A DNA stretch of 60,000 nt from Mesostigma viride (Eukaryota; Streptophyta; Mesostigmatophyceae; Mesostigmatales; Mesostigmataceae): the NCBI GenBank assembly GCA_009746045.1, contig RPFO01000510.1, positions 1 to 60,000 on the forward strand, written 5' to 3'. The translations under genes were made by a program, and so were the position numbers. Of this stretch, positions 14,863 through 28,528 are shown in pieces (position 1 is the first letter of the stretch; each line of letters begins with the position of its first letter). The notes under the pieces were generated by a model. It did not search any database. It was not told the DNA's origin and saw nothing but the letters and a program-made list of their open reading frames with translations.

Positions 14863-15607
14863 TGTCAAGGACATGGTCCTCGTATTTGTACCCACCTGAC
14901 CTGGCTAGATAGATAGAGGCTCTTGTACAGGAGCCACTGTTCTTTATCCCGTTGGATTAGGCCTACAAATGAGAAAGTTGTGGCCAGTTTTAGTAATCAG
15001 GGATTAGTACCTATGCCAAGTGGATCCTTATAGGCAGCTGACAAATCTGTCTATGTCAGCTGACCTATGACATGTCAGATGAGAATCTATGACAGGACAG
15101 CTGACTGATTGACATGTACACTGTGCATGTCAGATGTGGCGCTGATATGTTCACGCCAGATTTACTTCATCATCATCAGATCACACATAGAGAGGTCTTT
15201 TATTAAATAGTTAGATTACTGTGCAGCAGTTACAAGATAAGACTGTACAGCAGTTACAAGATAAGGCTGTACAGCAGTTACAAGATAAGATTTATTCTTG
15301 TCTAGATCTGATTGGTAGCATGTACACTGACCTAACCTGATTGGTGGCCTGAGTATTACATGAGAATATTCCTAGGCACATTCCTAGCCAGCCAATCAGG
15401 TCATTCCAGTTTTCTGCCTGTGTTTTTTCCTCGAGTTAATAAAACAACTGAGGAGCCTTGCCTAAGGTACTCCTCACTATCATTCTGCCTCAAACTAAGT
15501 CTCTGTCTCTTTGCTCCCATCCTCCATAGCCTGTACCTGCAAGGACAGGCACATTTGGGTTTCAATCACAAGCATTGTAGAGGGCAAACCCATTAGTTCT
15601 TTCAACA
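14863..15607 (+). repeat. 5' LTR of copia family 1
   Basis: 745 bp. Starts TGTCAAGGACATGG and ends TTCTTTCAACA. It contains three tandem 24 bp units and repeated CAGCTGAC and TGACATGT motifs that may be promoter elements. AGTTAATAAAACAAC near 15,435 resembles a polyadenylation region. Confidence 0.93.
15218..15289 (+). promoter_or_regulatory. Three tandem 24 bp units in the LTR
   Basis: Unit RCTGTRCAGCAGTTACAAGA plus TAAG, three times head to tail. The same three units occur in the 3' LTR at 39,375-39,446. Tandem repeats in U3 commonly act as transcription-factor sites in LTR retrotransposons; that function is inferred. Confidence 0.6.
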
Positions 15608-15622
15608 TGGTATCGGAGCCTG
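15608..15622 (+). promoter_or_regulatory. Primer-binding site of copia family 1
   Basis: TGGTATCGGAGCCTG directly follows the LTR and matches the usual plant copia primer site (TGGTATCAGAGC, complementary to initiator methionine tRNA) with one change. Confidence 0.8.
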
Positions 15623-15702
15623 GTTTGATGCCTACCCTGCATTTGAGGAGCAGAGACATTCATCTGACTACCCCAGAGACAACACCCAGACCCAGATCAA
15701 CC

Positions 15703-15906
15703 ATGGAGGATCAAGACACCCAAACTGCTACCAGACAACCTGACTACACCTCCCTTGTTTCAACAGTTGCCAAGAGCTGCAAGAAATTTGTTGGAGCAGC
15801 TGGTGATGATTACAGCAAGTGGGAGGAGTGGAAGAACTTGTTTTTGGCTGTTGTCAGTCTTTTCAGTTTGGATGCTGTCCTGCTGGGCACTGAGGAGAAT
15901 GACAGG
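15703..15906 (+). pseudogene. Copia family 1 gag, N-terminal part
   Basis: The ATG at 15,703 opens MEDQDTQTATRQPDYTSLVS. The segment DDYSKWEEWKNLFLAVVSLF is the start of a UBN2/retrotransposon capsid domain. The frame is cut at 15,906 by the gypsy-like element and resumes at 30,033. The start is chosen because it lies about 95 bp after the primer-binding site and is the first ATG leading into the capsid-like sequence. Confidence 0.75.
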
Positions 15907-16479
15907 TGTTACGCCGCGGATATCTACCTCCACCTCTACCTCTAATGGGCCTGATACTACCTAAACTGGTCAGGCCTCCTCTACTTAACCCTCTGGCGAA
16001 AGACGAACGTGACGGAGCTGATCTCAATGCATTAACGTAAGTGTTACTATAATACGCCATACAACCATTTATCAAAACCCGTTTACTCCAGGAATAGAGG
16101 AAGGAAACACAACTACACTGCCGTGACCCAAGCCTAAATGTGTCAATTCACTTAACACACGCCGAGTGCACACACAAGGGGTAGAACGCGCATAAATGGT
16201 CACCAACGGTCCAACACGCTCGGGCCGACATGGCCCTCGTCTACAGGTGCACGCTGGTCCACTAAATCTACTGATGCACGCTGGTCCACTACATTCTACC
16301 ACAGGATCAGGACCACTAGTAAAGTACGCGGCGCGGCGCCCAACGGCACCCAATGTACCACAGTACTGTTACGAGGACAATAATGTCCCGGTAGGAGCCT
16401 AAACGTAAACCTAGGGACAACCGAGGCAAAGGACCTAATTTACGTCCGTAACTACAACGAATTGTTACGCGACGTAACA
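15907..16479 (-). repeat. 3' LTR of gypsy-like copy 1
   Basis: 573 bp, TGTTACG...CGTAACA. It contains a duplicated GCACGCTGGTCCACTA block. The frames reading through it are also present in the other LTR copies and are not taken as genes. Confidence 0.94.
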
Positions 16480-16490
16480 CCTCCCCCCCA
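16480..16490 (-). promoter_or_regulatory. Polypurine tract of gypsy-like copy 1
   Basis: On the minus strand a GTGGGGGGGAGG run abuts the start of the 3' LTR, the expected plus-strand primer for reverse transcription. Confidence 0.75.
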
Positions 16491-16847
16491 CAAAGGTAGG
16501 GAGCCCTCTCCCTACGTACAGGGAGGAAAACAAGGGGTAGGAAACCTAATGCACCCAGCACACACTAACACAGTCAGCAGGCCATCCAAGATACAAGGCA
16601 CCAATAGTTCACACGGTCTCCACCACCACGCCTGGAGGTGTAGGGTTAGCCAGCACCAAGCCTGGTGGTAGGTTCCCCTAACTGCCTGGAACAAAGTCCT
16701 TGCCGGGGGGAACGGCACTGGGCAGGACACACAGAGTAAACCAATCAGCACCAAGGACCAAGAACGACCAGTCAACTGGCCAGAACATGAGGGCGACTCT
16801 ACATACCGGAGGGACAACACCCTCAGGTCGGGCCTAAGGCCCTCTAT
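16491..16847. other. Non-coding 3' region of the gypsy-like element
   Basis: Lies between the stop of the extra ORF and the polypurine tract. It has a partly repeated CACCACGCCTGGAGGTGTAG / CACCAAGCCTGGTGGTAGGT block. No convincing gene. Confidence 0.5.
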
Positions 16848-18702
16848 CTAATGGCCATCCGTCTGGTAGGTACCACGGGAGGCCAGCAGGACATCCAGGT
16901 AGGCCTGGTAATGGGCCACATCCTCAACATTGTCATGCCTATCTACGGTGAGGAAAACATCGGCCCACACGCCGTCAGGAAAAAGGCCCAGAAAGGCCCA
17001 GTAATACCTATGCTGAGTAAGAACGACCTGGCCCCGGGCCCAGTCCAGGAAACCGCAGGCAAAGAGGCGTAGGAAAGGCTCTACCGCGATCAGGCAGAGA
17101 GCCCGAAGGAGCAGGCGATGATACCGGATCCGAGGGCGCATACCCGTCGGGAAAAACAGATCTACCAGGGGCTCCACGTTGGACGGCCACAACCGGATGT
17201 GCCGAATCTCCCGGGAACGCCACCGACGCGTACACTGGCGCGACCCGAATGTCTCTAGGTAGTCGCTGGCCCGAGGAGGAGGGTGACCGCGGGAGTCTAG
17301 ACCCTGGCCCGGGAGGGGCGCCGGACGCCGGGCATCCCACTCGAGGATGGGCTGGAGGACCGTGGTGTACGTAACACCCGGCACCGCAGGAAACTCTACC
17401 GTAAGGGCATCCGAAGCCATAATGCCCAGAGGCGGAGGGTAAGCCCACTGGAACCCACCGTAGGTGTCCAAGTCGTTGTGGCGCCTAGCCCAGCGATACA
17501 GAACGCGCCGAACCAGGATCTCACCCTGGAACACAGGATCAGCTAAAATAACCATGTCGAAAGGAGGCCGATCAGTCTCAATGGGTAGGCCACGATCCCG
17601 AGGCGCCCGACACACCTGGGAAAACCCGTAGGACATGGGCGAGATGGCAAGCTCGGCGGAGGCGCGCGGCAGGTCACACTGGCGGCAGGCGAGTGCGGAC
17701 ATACCACATCCAGGAACGGGCGTGTCGCGCGACTCCGGCGTCGCATGCACCACAGAAGGAGCCCTGTCCCGATCACCCAGGGACAACTCTCGGAGGGAGT
17801 CGGAAGCGCGGGTAGCGCGAGGATCCTGGCCGGTGGACCGAACAACCGCAGCCAAGGACAGAGAGGCCGAAGGGGCAGGGGCCGAAGCAGGGGCAGGAGC
17901 CGACACCGACGCAGGTGACACTGGTACAGCAGACGGTCGCGCCGGACCCGAAGCCAGAGGGGGCCGTGACGGACCCGCCACCGAAGCTGGCGCGCCGGTC
18001 TCGGTGGCCGGTGCACCCTCAGGCCACATGTTAAAAATGGGGCCCGTAGGGACAGGCAGTCCTGCATAAGATTGACTACCATCCAGGCTCCAGTCAGGAA
18101 CCGGGATCCTCTGCGGGGGACCACCCTCCCAAAGCCTGGGCAGTCCGCTAGTGTCGCCAAAGAAGCCCCGCGACGGCTGCGACTGAGCTGGTGGAGGCTC
18201 GGAAGCAGCGACAGCGGGCGCGGTCACAGGGGCAGGGGACTCGCGCGTAGGCGCAGGTACAGCGGTCACAGGCGCAGAGGCAGCAGGAGTCGCAGCAGCC
18301 GCCGGAACCACAGCGACCGCGGGCGCCAGCGGGGGCGCGGGCGAAGCCGTAGTCGCCGGGGCAACAGAAGGGGTAGGAGGCGCGGATCCAGCTGGCGTAG
18401 CCGGGACCTGCGCCTGGGCCGCCAGGAAGGCCCCAAACGCCGTGGTCAGGGACTGGATCTGAGCCTGCATAGCCGAGACCGTCGCCGAAAGAGGATCAGG
18501 CAAACCCGAAGGGGTAGGCTCCACTGCAACACCCCGGGTCGACCGAGGGGACGACGGGACCGGAGAGGGAGGAACAGACGCCGAGGAGGCGGACGCAGCG
18601 CTCGAGGCAGAATAATCTGGAGTATAATGTACCTCGGCTGGGGCGCCCGAAGGGGCAGGACCATCAACCGCTAGTCCCGCCGCCTGATCAGCTATCTGAG
18701 TC
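16848..18702 (-). pseudogene. Extra ORF downstream of integrase (C-terminal part), gypsy-like copy 1
   Basis: A minus-strand frame open from 18,702 to the stop at 16,848, over 610 codons. The first half is an Ala/Pro/Ser/Val-rich linker. A short helical segment (SATVSAMQAQIQSLTTAFGA) resembles a coiled coil. The second half, from about 17,700, has globular composition with many Arg, Leu, Trp and Tyr residues (RRWRSREIRHIRLWPSNVEP; ALCLIAVEPFLRLFACGFLD). The position between integrase and the 3' LTR is where env or other additional ORFs sit in some Ty3/gypsy lineages. I see no signal peptide and no clear transmembrane anchor, so I do not call it env. The N-terminal part is at 21,999-22,459, separated by the inserted 3.3 kb element. 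Confidence 0.65.
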
Positions 18703-18800
18703 GGTGGCCGCGAGTTTGCTCAGTTGGCCAAGGCATTCAAGTGAGCAAACTTTCGGCGCGCAACGCGCGGCTTGTTCAGGAACTACGGCAAATCGAAAAA

Positions 18801-18943
18801 TGCCTAGGCACTTTTGGATTCGCCTAGGCAGGACTAGATCTCAAATCTAAAAATGCCTAGGCATTTTTTCCGTGAACTAGATCTGAACAGCAACGAATTG
18901 GTCGCAATAAAAATGCCTAGGCATTTTTAGATTTGCCTAGGCA
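18801..18943. promoter_or_regulatory. Cluster of five TGCCTAGGCA palindromes
   Basis: TGCCTAGGCA at 18,801, 18,854, 18,914 and 18,934, and CGCCTAGGCA at 18,821. Two pairs are spaced exactly 20 bp start to start. The cluster lies about 180 bp upstream of the GM gene's ATG and near the element's left end, so it could be an operator, an enhancer or a transposase-binding array. Confidence 0.6.
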
Positions 18944-19126
18944 CTTTTGGATTCTCCGTCCTTTCTGAACAGCCGCGCATCAGTCGCAACTACCGTTGTA
19001 GCGAGGCATTTTATGCGTGCTCGGCATTTTGGGTTTAACGGACTGCACTGCACTTTGAATTCAAACAGGTGAAAGCAACTGTTGAACACGTTTTAAGGTG
19101 AGATCGGTGGGTGAGAACAAGCGGAA

Positions 19127-21642
<2,516 letters not shown>

Positions 21643-21998
21643 GAATGGCATTACAAAAGTGCTGACAATATGTATCATGACTCAGCTGCAAATGGTGTGA
21701 GCTTGCATGAATTATTACTTGTTTCACTGAAATTATTCCAAGGAGTTGTTACAACTGGCATGGCATTTGTTTAGAATCAACGGCTGCCTCCCAAGCTCAG
21801 GCAGCCAGGAATTCAGGCTTTTGTACTAGACCAGCGGGAATAAGGGGGGGGGGGGGGGGGGGGGGGTTGACGGAATAATTGAATGGGCTAGGCCAAAAGG
21901 CTAATTGTATGCAGTTATTTCGTTGATTTTACGTTACTTTGTGAGTTTGGCACCCAAGTGAGCAAACTCTTGGCCAACTGAGCAAACTTGCGGCCACC
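21643..21998. other. 3' flank of the GM gene and right end of its element
   Basis: Contains a 23-base G run at 21,844-21,866 and the right terminal inverted repeat (21,969-21,998). No gene. Confidence 0.6.
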
Positions 21999-22459
21999 AG
22001 CTCTGACTCCATGAATTCTACGGCCCGTAAAAGGTCGCAGGGGTTCTCATCTACCTCAGCATCACCCTCAGCCGGAAGCCAAGGAAACACCTCCCGTAGG
22101 CAGGTACGGCCCACAGGGGTAGAGAGGTAGGAGAACACACGGCAGCACCGGAGAACCGCATCTATCTGTTCCAAGGCGGGACAGCGAGAACCACACCCCA
22201 ACAAACAGTGTCCGGCATCGTCGAACCCGTGCAGGACAAGCTGGTGCGGCTCATTAGGGGAAGGACCATACCACGTGACCCCGAAGAGGGCCGCCCTGAC
22301 TAAGCTCGCATGTTGGGCCTGAAGGGCCGGCTGCACAACGCCACCCCGGTAACATGATCGCGACACCCAGCGGCCCGGAAGGGCCTCGAAATACAGCTCA
22401 GGGTCCGGTAGGGGCAGGGACGGCAGCGGGCTCTCAGCCGGAGGGGTAGGCTCTGTCAT
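21999..22459 (-). pseudogene. Extra ORF downstream of integrase (N-terminal part)
   Basis: Minus-strand ATG at 22,459 opens MTEPTPPAESPLPSLPLPDP and continues with a Cys-containing globular stretch (WYGPSPNEPHQLVLHGFDDA, GHCLLGCGSRCPALEQIDAV) up to the inserted element. The upstream integrase frame overlaps by about 50 bases around 22,536-22,585. With the part at 16,848-18,702 the ORF would be roughly 770 codons. Family not recognised. Copy 2 of the element is truncated before this region, so there is no second copy for comparison in this window. Confidence 0.6.
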
Positions 22460-22535
22460 GACGGCTGCGGAGGGGAGGGGACAACCAACCACCCGTCGAC
22501 AGCAGACATAACATAAGAGAGGAGAAGGCCTACGA

Positions 22536-24062
22536 CTAGAGCTTGTGCAGGGTTTTATATTCCTGCAGCAGGCGACTACACCCATCTAGCTCACTCTCCG
22601 TATACCAAACCTTATCTACTTCACTACGAGCATACATCCACTTCACTTTATACTGACGCTGGGTACCGCGGCCCTTTTTGATATCTCGATGGGCCACGAT
22701 GCTTTCTACTTCGTCTTCTACTTCCCCAGTGTCAGGATTATGCTCTAAAGGGGCAGGCGCTAACTCCCTGCCAGCGAACGTACTAGGGTGGTACAGTTTA
22801 AGCTGGCTCCTATGGAAGGTGTTTGAATGCGTTTGCCAAGAGGTAGGGATATCGACTTTATACAAGAAATTTCCTACCCTAGACAACACATGGAAGGGTC
22901 CTAAGAAGGCAGGCCTAAGTTTGACCTTCAGTTCTGCTTCAAACTTATGAGCAAAACGGCCAACACGGGGGCCTTCTACTAATACTAGATCTCCTACTTC
23001 TATCTCAGGTGCTCGTCTATCTAAGGAGGCACGCAACCTAGCAAGGTACTTAGCCTGAGCTTTTTGATACCCTGAGATCGCGTGGTCATGAGCAGTTTTC
23101 ATTCTATCTAGTAAGGACTGTACACCTTCTACAGTATCTCGGGACACATCATCCTTGTCCCGTAGAGGACTAGCTAAGAGAGAGGTAGGGGTAAGGGGCT
23201 GTCTACCAGTATCTAAGAAGAAGGGCGTATATCCATGCGCAGCTTGGGGACAATTGTTGAGGGAGAACTCTACCAAACATAAATAATCCTCCCAATCACT
23301 ACCCGAGCCATTAACATAGTGCCTAAGCGCTTCTTCTACTACTCTATTAAGACGCTCTACTAAATGAGAGGAGGAGGAGTGGTAGGCAGTACCGTAGGTA
23401 ACCTTGGTACCGATGGCAGCGAAAAACTGCTGCCAAAAATCTGAGGTAAATAATTTATCCTTATCACTAATAAACTGCCTACTCAATCCATGATATCTAT
23501 ATACATTATTGAGGTATAGGCGTGCGCAATCACGTGCGGTGAGTTCTAAAGGACACGGCACAAGATGGCACATACGAGTAAAACGATCTATGAACACAAG
23601 GATTTGGGCATTGCCCCTATCATTCTTTCTAAAAGGTCCTACAAAATCCATCATGATAGAATCCCAAGGCATGATAGGGTCAGGCAAGGTCCTAGGTTCT
23701 GCTATCTGTCCTACATTATTGGGTTTCATTTCCTGGCAAGATTGACAAGTTCTAACATACTCATCCACATCCTTATAAAGGGAAGGCCAGTAATAAGAGC
23801 GGGCTACTAGGTCCCGTACCCGTTTACCACCCTGATGAGCAGCTAAGTCATGCAACTCAAAGAGCAAGGAGGAGCGACAGATAGGAGGGACATACAGGCG
23901 CCATTGAGGGGGAGAATCTGCTATCTGCACATATAAAAACCCACCTACAAATTTACAAGGGTGCTTGCCTAATTGTTGGGGATGTGCAGCAATGGCAGCT
24001 AATGCTTCCGGCTCAGTGGCCGTAAATCTACTAATAAGGCGTTCAAGATCAGAGGTAGGCAT
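22536..24062 (-). CDS. Ty3/gypsy-like integrase, copy 1
   Basis: 508 codons on the minus strand. The N-terminal HHCC zinc region reads FELHDLAAHQGGKRVRDLVA followed by CQSCQEMKPN. The catalytic triad is visible: Asp in IMMDFVGPFRKNDRG, Asp in FISDKDKLFTSDFW, and Glu in SSHLVERLNRVVEEAL. A GPY/F-like module follows (FLGPFHVLSRVGNFLYKVDI), and the tail has a chromodomain-like segment with the aromatic line EVESIVAHRDIKKGRGTQRQ and YKVKWMY, typical of chromoviruses that target heterochromatin. It is not joined in frame to the upstream RNase H: stops lie between 24,063 and 24,172 in both copies of this family. The domain itself looks complete. Confidence 0.92.
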   Translation of the reverse strand: MPTSDLERLISRFTATEPEALAAIAAHPQQLGKHPCKFVGGFLYVQIADSPPQWRLYVPPICRSSLLFELHDLAAHQGGKRVRDLVARSYYWPSLYKDVDEYVRTCQSCQEMKPNNVGQIAEPRTLPDPIMPWDSIMMDFVGPFRKNDRGNAQILVFIDRFTRMCHLVPCPLELTARDCARLYLNNVYRYHGLSRQFISDKDKLFTSDFWQQFFAAIGTKVTYGTAYHSSSSHLVERLNRVVEEALRHYVNGSGSDWEDYLCLVEFSLNNCPQAAHGYTPFFLDTGRQPLTPTSLLASPLRDKDDVSRDTVEGVQSLLDRMKTAHDHAISGYQKAQAKYLARLRASLDRRAPEIEVGDLVLVEGPRVGRFAHKFEAELKVKLRPAFLGPFHVLSRVGNFLYKVDIPTSWQTHSNTFHRSQLKLYHPSTFAGRELAPAPLEHNPDTGEVEDEVESIVAHRDIKKGRGTQRQYKVKWMYARSEVDKVWYTESELDGCSRLLQEYKTLHKL

Positions 24063-24171
24063 CGCTACAGAAGTATCCAGAACAGGTTTAAAGAGATCTC
24101 CTACCGCCTTGCCGAAGAGAAGGGGAGGTCCTAGGGGACTACGTTTTCATAAGACTTTCCTGACCTAGTCG

Positions 24172-25290
24172 CTATATGGCTAAGCGGTATAGAAATTTTA
24201 TTTTTCCCCTCCCCCCCACCGAGGCCACAGGAAGGGCCTCACACGGGAGAGAGAGTCCTACGTGAGAAAGGAGATCAGGCATGCGAACAGCTGTATGAAA
24301 GAGGTAGGCATAGGAATCATCATCAGGTAGTTCACCATAAGGGGTTACACCCATAGTAGTAGGAACTAGAGTAGTATTGAGAACATCAAGGTCCTCGAAG
24401 AAGGAATAGTCTGCACGACGAGAGAGTGCATCTGGTACTATGTTATCTACACCCTTGACATACTGAAGTTTAAAAGGGGAAAACTGTGCTAAAAATTCCA
24501 TCCAGCGCGCTTGCCGAGGGGTAAGGTTGGGTTGGGAGAGAAGATGGGTAAGGGGACGATGATCCGTTTGGATAACTAACCTATAAGGATCTAGCTCACA
24601 GGGTTCATTCAGGCAGACATCAAATTGAGCACCTTTAAGGAAGTGCTGCCACGCGTGGCAACAATACACCACAGCTAAGAGTTCCTGCTGGTGGACGGGA
24701 TAGTTACGCTCCGCAGGGAGCATTGTCCTAGAGATATACTCAATTGGCTGTAAGCCCTGACCCTGATCCTGGAGAAGGACACCACCTATAGCTACTTTAC
24801 TAGCATCTGTAGCCACAACAAAGGGTTTAGTAGTATCCGGTAGGATGAGTACAGGAGGGGAAAGGAGTAGGGATTTTAGGCACTGAAAAGCAGACTGACA
24901 CTCACTACTCCAAACAAAGGGGATATCCTTCTTTAATAAATGATTAATAGGGGCTGCTATAGTTGCGAAACGCGGGATAAAACGCCTATAGTAAGAAGCA
25001 ATTCCTAGGAAACTACGTACACCTTTAACGTCGGTAGGAGTAGGCCATTCCTGAATTGACTTAGTTTTATCCGGGTCGGTAGCGACCCCGGCATCTGACA
25101 GAACGTGCCCTAAAAATGGGACACTCCTACCCGAACGCACTTTAGCACGGCGCGCCCACAAAGAATTTTCAGCCATTATTTCTAATACTTTCTTTAAATC
25201 ACGTAGGTGCGTTTCAAAATCAGGAGAGTAAATAAGAATATCATCTAAGTAAGCTTGAGCACAAGAACGGTCATGCTCAGATAAAGAAAC
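24172..25290 (-). pseudogene. Ty3/gypsy-like RT (C-terminal) and RNase H, copy 1
   Basis: The frame is open from about 25,290, where the polymerase motif YLDDILIYS is encoded, through an ATG at 25,176 to the stop at 24,172. It includes the RT thumb (FLGIASYYRRFIPRFATIAA), the RNase H active-site Asp (FVVATDASKVAIGGVLLQ), the Glu/His region (YPVHQQELLAVVYCCHAWQH) and the connection segment (VKGVDNIVPDALSRRADYSF). The YLDD-containing part is in a different frame from the upstream protease-RT ORF. The same break exists in copy 2, so it was inherited from a common source or is decoded by frameshifting. Confidence 0.85.
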
Positions 25291-26600
25291 AGAGGAGAAG
25301 GAGGATCCTTTAGATCAGAGGACACCTGAGGAAGATGAGAATTTCCCATAACAGGTCTAAGCACTTCATTCATTAACATTTGAAAAGAGGCAGGCGAGTT
25401 ACAGAGTCCCATAGCCGCTACTCTAAACTGGTAATGACCAAAAGGGGTAGCAAAGGCGGTTTTATGGCAATCCTCAGGAGCTATCCGCAACTGCCAAAAA
25501 CCATCCGCACAATCCAGTACTGTGAAACAAGTGGAACCTTTAACCTTATTAAATATATCATCAATACGAGGTAGAGGGTATTTAGATTTCACAGTAATAT
25601 CATTCAACTTCCTATAATCAGTAACTAGGCGAAACTTGCCATTTGGCTTAGGAACTAACAGGACACCAGCTGAGTAGGGGGAGTTACTAGGCTCTATCAA
25701 TCCTGCTTCTAATAATGACACTAAAATCTGTTTTAGTTCCTTTAACTCGGTAGGGCCCATTCTATACATCGGAGAGTGCGTAGGAACTGCACCGTCCTTG
25801 ATAACTACACGGTGTAAAACAGAACGAGGAGGAGGATAAGAAGGAGTCTTTTCTTCAAATACTTTTGAGGAATCTATCACAGCCATGTATCTTACTATTT
25901 CATTTTCAGTAAATCCTACTCCTATTGTATCCACTGTATTTACATCTATATCCACACTATTATTAGTGATAGGTATCTCTTGTACTTCTAACTGAAGGAA
26001 CATACATAATAGGTATCCATTTTGCTTTAATTCAGAACGTAATTCGTCATTTGACATTAATACTTCAGGTATAGGTCTTACAGGAGGATCAACAGGTGTA
26101 GGAGGAGTAATATCTACCAAGGATAAATTTTCCAATCTATAATGACGTTCAGGTACCCAGTAAGAGCTATCTGGAAACCAAATGACCATGGTATCATAAT
26201 TAATAGTAATCTTATTATCCTGGTGCCAATCTAATCCTAGTAATACATCAGCGGTAGTGATAGGGCCTATAGTGGCCGTCAGGTTGACAGTACGTCCTTG
26301 TATAACCATGGGAAGGGACACCGTACCCGGGGAATGACTGGTGCGACCATCAGCATAATGAACAGTAACGGGTTTGGTGTGAGGGGTAGGGACTAGTCCT
26401 AAACGCTAACTAGGGCCTCGCTCACAAAGGAGCTAGCCGCACCGCTATCTACCAACACAGAGACATTCAAGAGTTCATCAGCATGCAAGAAGGGGTCTAC
26501 AACAGTGTGAGGGACGGTTAAACCACCATTCAAGAACATAAGAGGACGCACACGTAGTGGTAGGGAAGATTCAGCTCCTACAGAGGTTATAAAAACAGGC
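25245..26600 (-). pseudogene. Ty3/gypsy-like protease and RT (N-terminal), copy 1
   Basis: A retropepsin-like domain (VLVDSGAASSFVSEALV, with LLGLDWHQDN downstream) precedes the RT fingers/palm (VLLVPKPNGKFRLVTDYRKL, VLDCADGFWQLRIAPED, MGLCNSPASFQMLMNEV). Compared with copy 2, one base is missing at about 26,406 (TTAGCG against TTAGACG), breaking the protease frame. The 3' end loses frame before the YLDD motif, as in copy 2. Confidence 0.85.
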
Positions 26601-26645
26601 AGGCAAAAATTTTTATCTGGGGTACTATCTAAGGACCTGTCCAGG

Positions 26646-28404
26646 TTACCCCCGGCTGACAGGCCTACTGTTCCCCCTCCCCCCCAAATCCATAGGAACT
26701 AACCCCGAAGAAGACCCTGGCGAAAAAGCCACTGCTGGAGGGTCACGAGGGAGCGAAGAGGGTGCGGGAGCCTGATTATCATAGGGGAACCCTGGGGATC
26801 CTGTCTGCACAGCATTCAGCCTACTAGGGGTAGCTGAAGGGAATGCGTCCTGAAGTAGGACGAATAGGAGCACGCTGAGGGGTACGAGGAGGGCGAGCGT
26901 CGGGATGAGGGGGAGCACCCGAAAGGAACTTGGGGCACTCACGTTTAAGATGACCTACTTCCTTACAATGATAGCATGTGATATGAGAGACATCAAGGGC
27001 TGAAAGGTCAGTAACACAGATATCTAATTCTTCTACATAGGAGTTCTCCTCCTCAGGGGTAAGGATAATATTATTAATACGGGAACGGGTAGGAAGAGAA
27101 GGGGTGGTGAAGAAATCTGCTACACGCAAGAGATGCTGGCGCACATGCTTGAGGGGCAGATCAGTAAAACGGTAGGCAGAGAACTGGCGCTTGACTTCAC
27201 GTAATAAGGGTCTACTGAGGCCTTGGAGGAAGCGAGCACGTACTTCTGCACCCGACAAATCCCTAATTCGTACCATCTGAGCATCAAACTCTTTCATATA
27301 CTCCTTAAATGATTTAGTACCCTGCTGCAAGGTACCAAAGGCTAATCTATCCTGCCAATCTGAATCAGGAGGGACTAAATGGTTCTCTAAACGCTTAAAC
27401 AATTCTGCTACAGAGTTAGGGTAGGCATGAGAGGCCAAAGACTCACACTGAATGAGGTTAGCAAGCTCAGGAGTAATACAGGTTGTGAGATAGTGAGGAA
27501 CTAATACAGCATCAGAAAGACGCCATCTATTATGATTCTGCCACGACTCCGTGTTCTGGGTAAGCAACATAATAAAGGTGAAAAACTGTTGAGGGGTAGA
27601 CTTGACATCCAGCTTGGGAAGGTTAGCAAAGAGGGGAAGAGCAGGGGGCTTAGGGGGATTAGAAGAGTCAGTTTTTCCCATAGGGCCACTATCTTCCACT
27701 GCTACATAAGCGGGATAGAAGGAAGGAAGAGGAAAAGTCTTGGGTAGGGGTCTAGAGGGGCCACCGTTTCAGGCTGGTGCCCATAAGAGAAGGGGACAGT
27801 ATATTGCTCACGAAGAGAGGAATAGGCAAAATGATCATAATTTCTGTCATCTAAGGGCATGGTGCTGAAATCACTATTAACTTCTAAATCAGCCACACGG
27901 GTAGGGACCTGGGCTGCCTCATAGGCCGTCTCAGGGTAGGACCAGGAAGCAGGTGGGTAAAAGGGAACTGCACTAGGGCGCCCAGAAGGACCGACAGGGG
28001 CAGAGGCACGACCCGTGTTAAGAGCAGGCATGGAAGGAACAGGGTGGGAAGGAGGCCTAAAAACATTGTTAGTTAGTGAGGACCTGCTGGAGGGTTGAGC
28101 CAAGGTTGCAGGAGGGGCAGGGGCCTGGTTCAGGGTAAGGGAAGGGTCATCACTAAATCTGACTTGCATACGTTGACGTTGTTCATAGGTAGGAGGGGTA
28201 AGTGAGGGACGACGGCGACCATCAGCAAGAGGAGAAGGAGGTGAGGCACGAAGATTACCTTGAGGAGTGAGATGGTGTACCGTTTCAAGTGAGTCCCGTC
28301 GGTTACCCGATTGTTGTTATGGTTGTTATTATTATTATTATTATTATTATTCATAGTAGGAGTATTGGTAGGTATAGGCGACAGTTACCACCCACTGGAT
28401 CCAT
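26646..28404 (-). pseudogene. Ty3/gypsy-like gag, copy 1, with single-base frame breaks
   Basis: Collinear with the intact 587-codon gag of copy 2. It has an N-terminal Asn-rich and proline-rich region, a capsid-like domain (NRWRLSDAVLVPHYLTTCIT; KEYMKEFDAQMVRIRDLSGA) and a CCHC zinc knuckle, CYHCKEVGHLKREC. Relative to copy 2 it has single-base differences that shift frame near 26,841 (extra T), 27,762 (missing G), 28,306 (missing G) and 28,384 (missing C). They may be real decay or assembly indels. Gag is the structural protein of the virus-like particle. Confidence 0.85.
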
Positions 28405-28528
28405 TTTTGTTTAAGTAAATGATCAAAAATCTAACTGAAAGCAACAAGGATAAAGGACAAGGCCTAATATAAGGCAAGGAAAGAAAAGGAAAAGATTTTA
28501 ATGGCTTAAAAGAAAGGAACAATTTAAA

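Noticed and set aside
16072-16402. Small frames in the gypsy LTR (also 29,620-29,950 and 50,577-50,907)
   Set aside because: They recur only because the LTR recurs, are open in opposite directions, and show no protein features.
17635-18674. Plus-strand Arg/Gly-rich frames opposite the extra ORF
   Set aside because: GC-rich antisense shadows of the Ala/Pro-rich minus-strand ORF.
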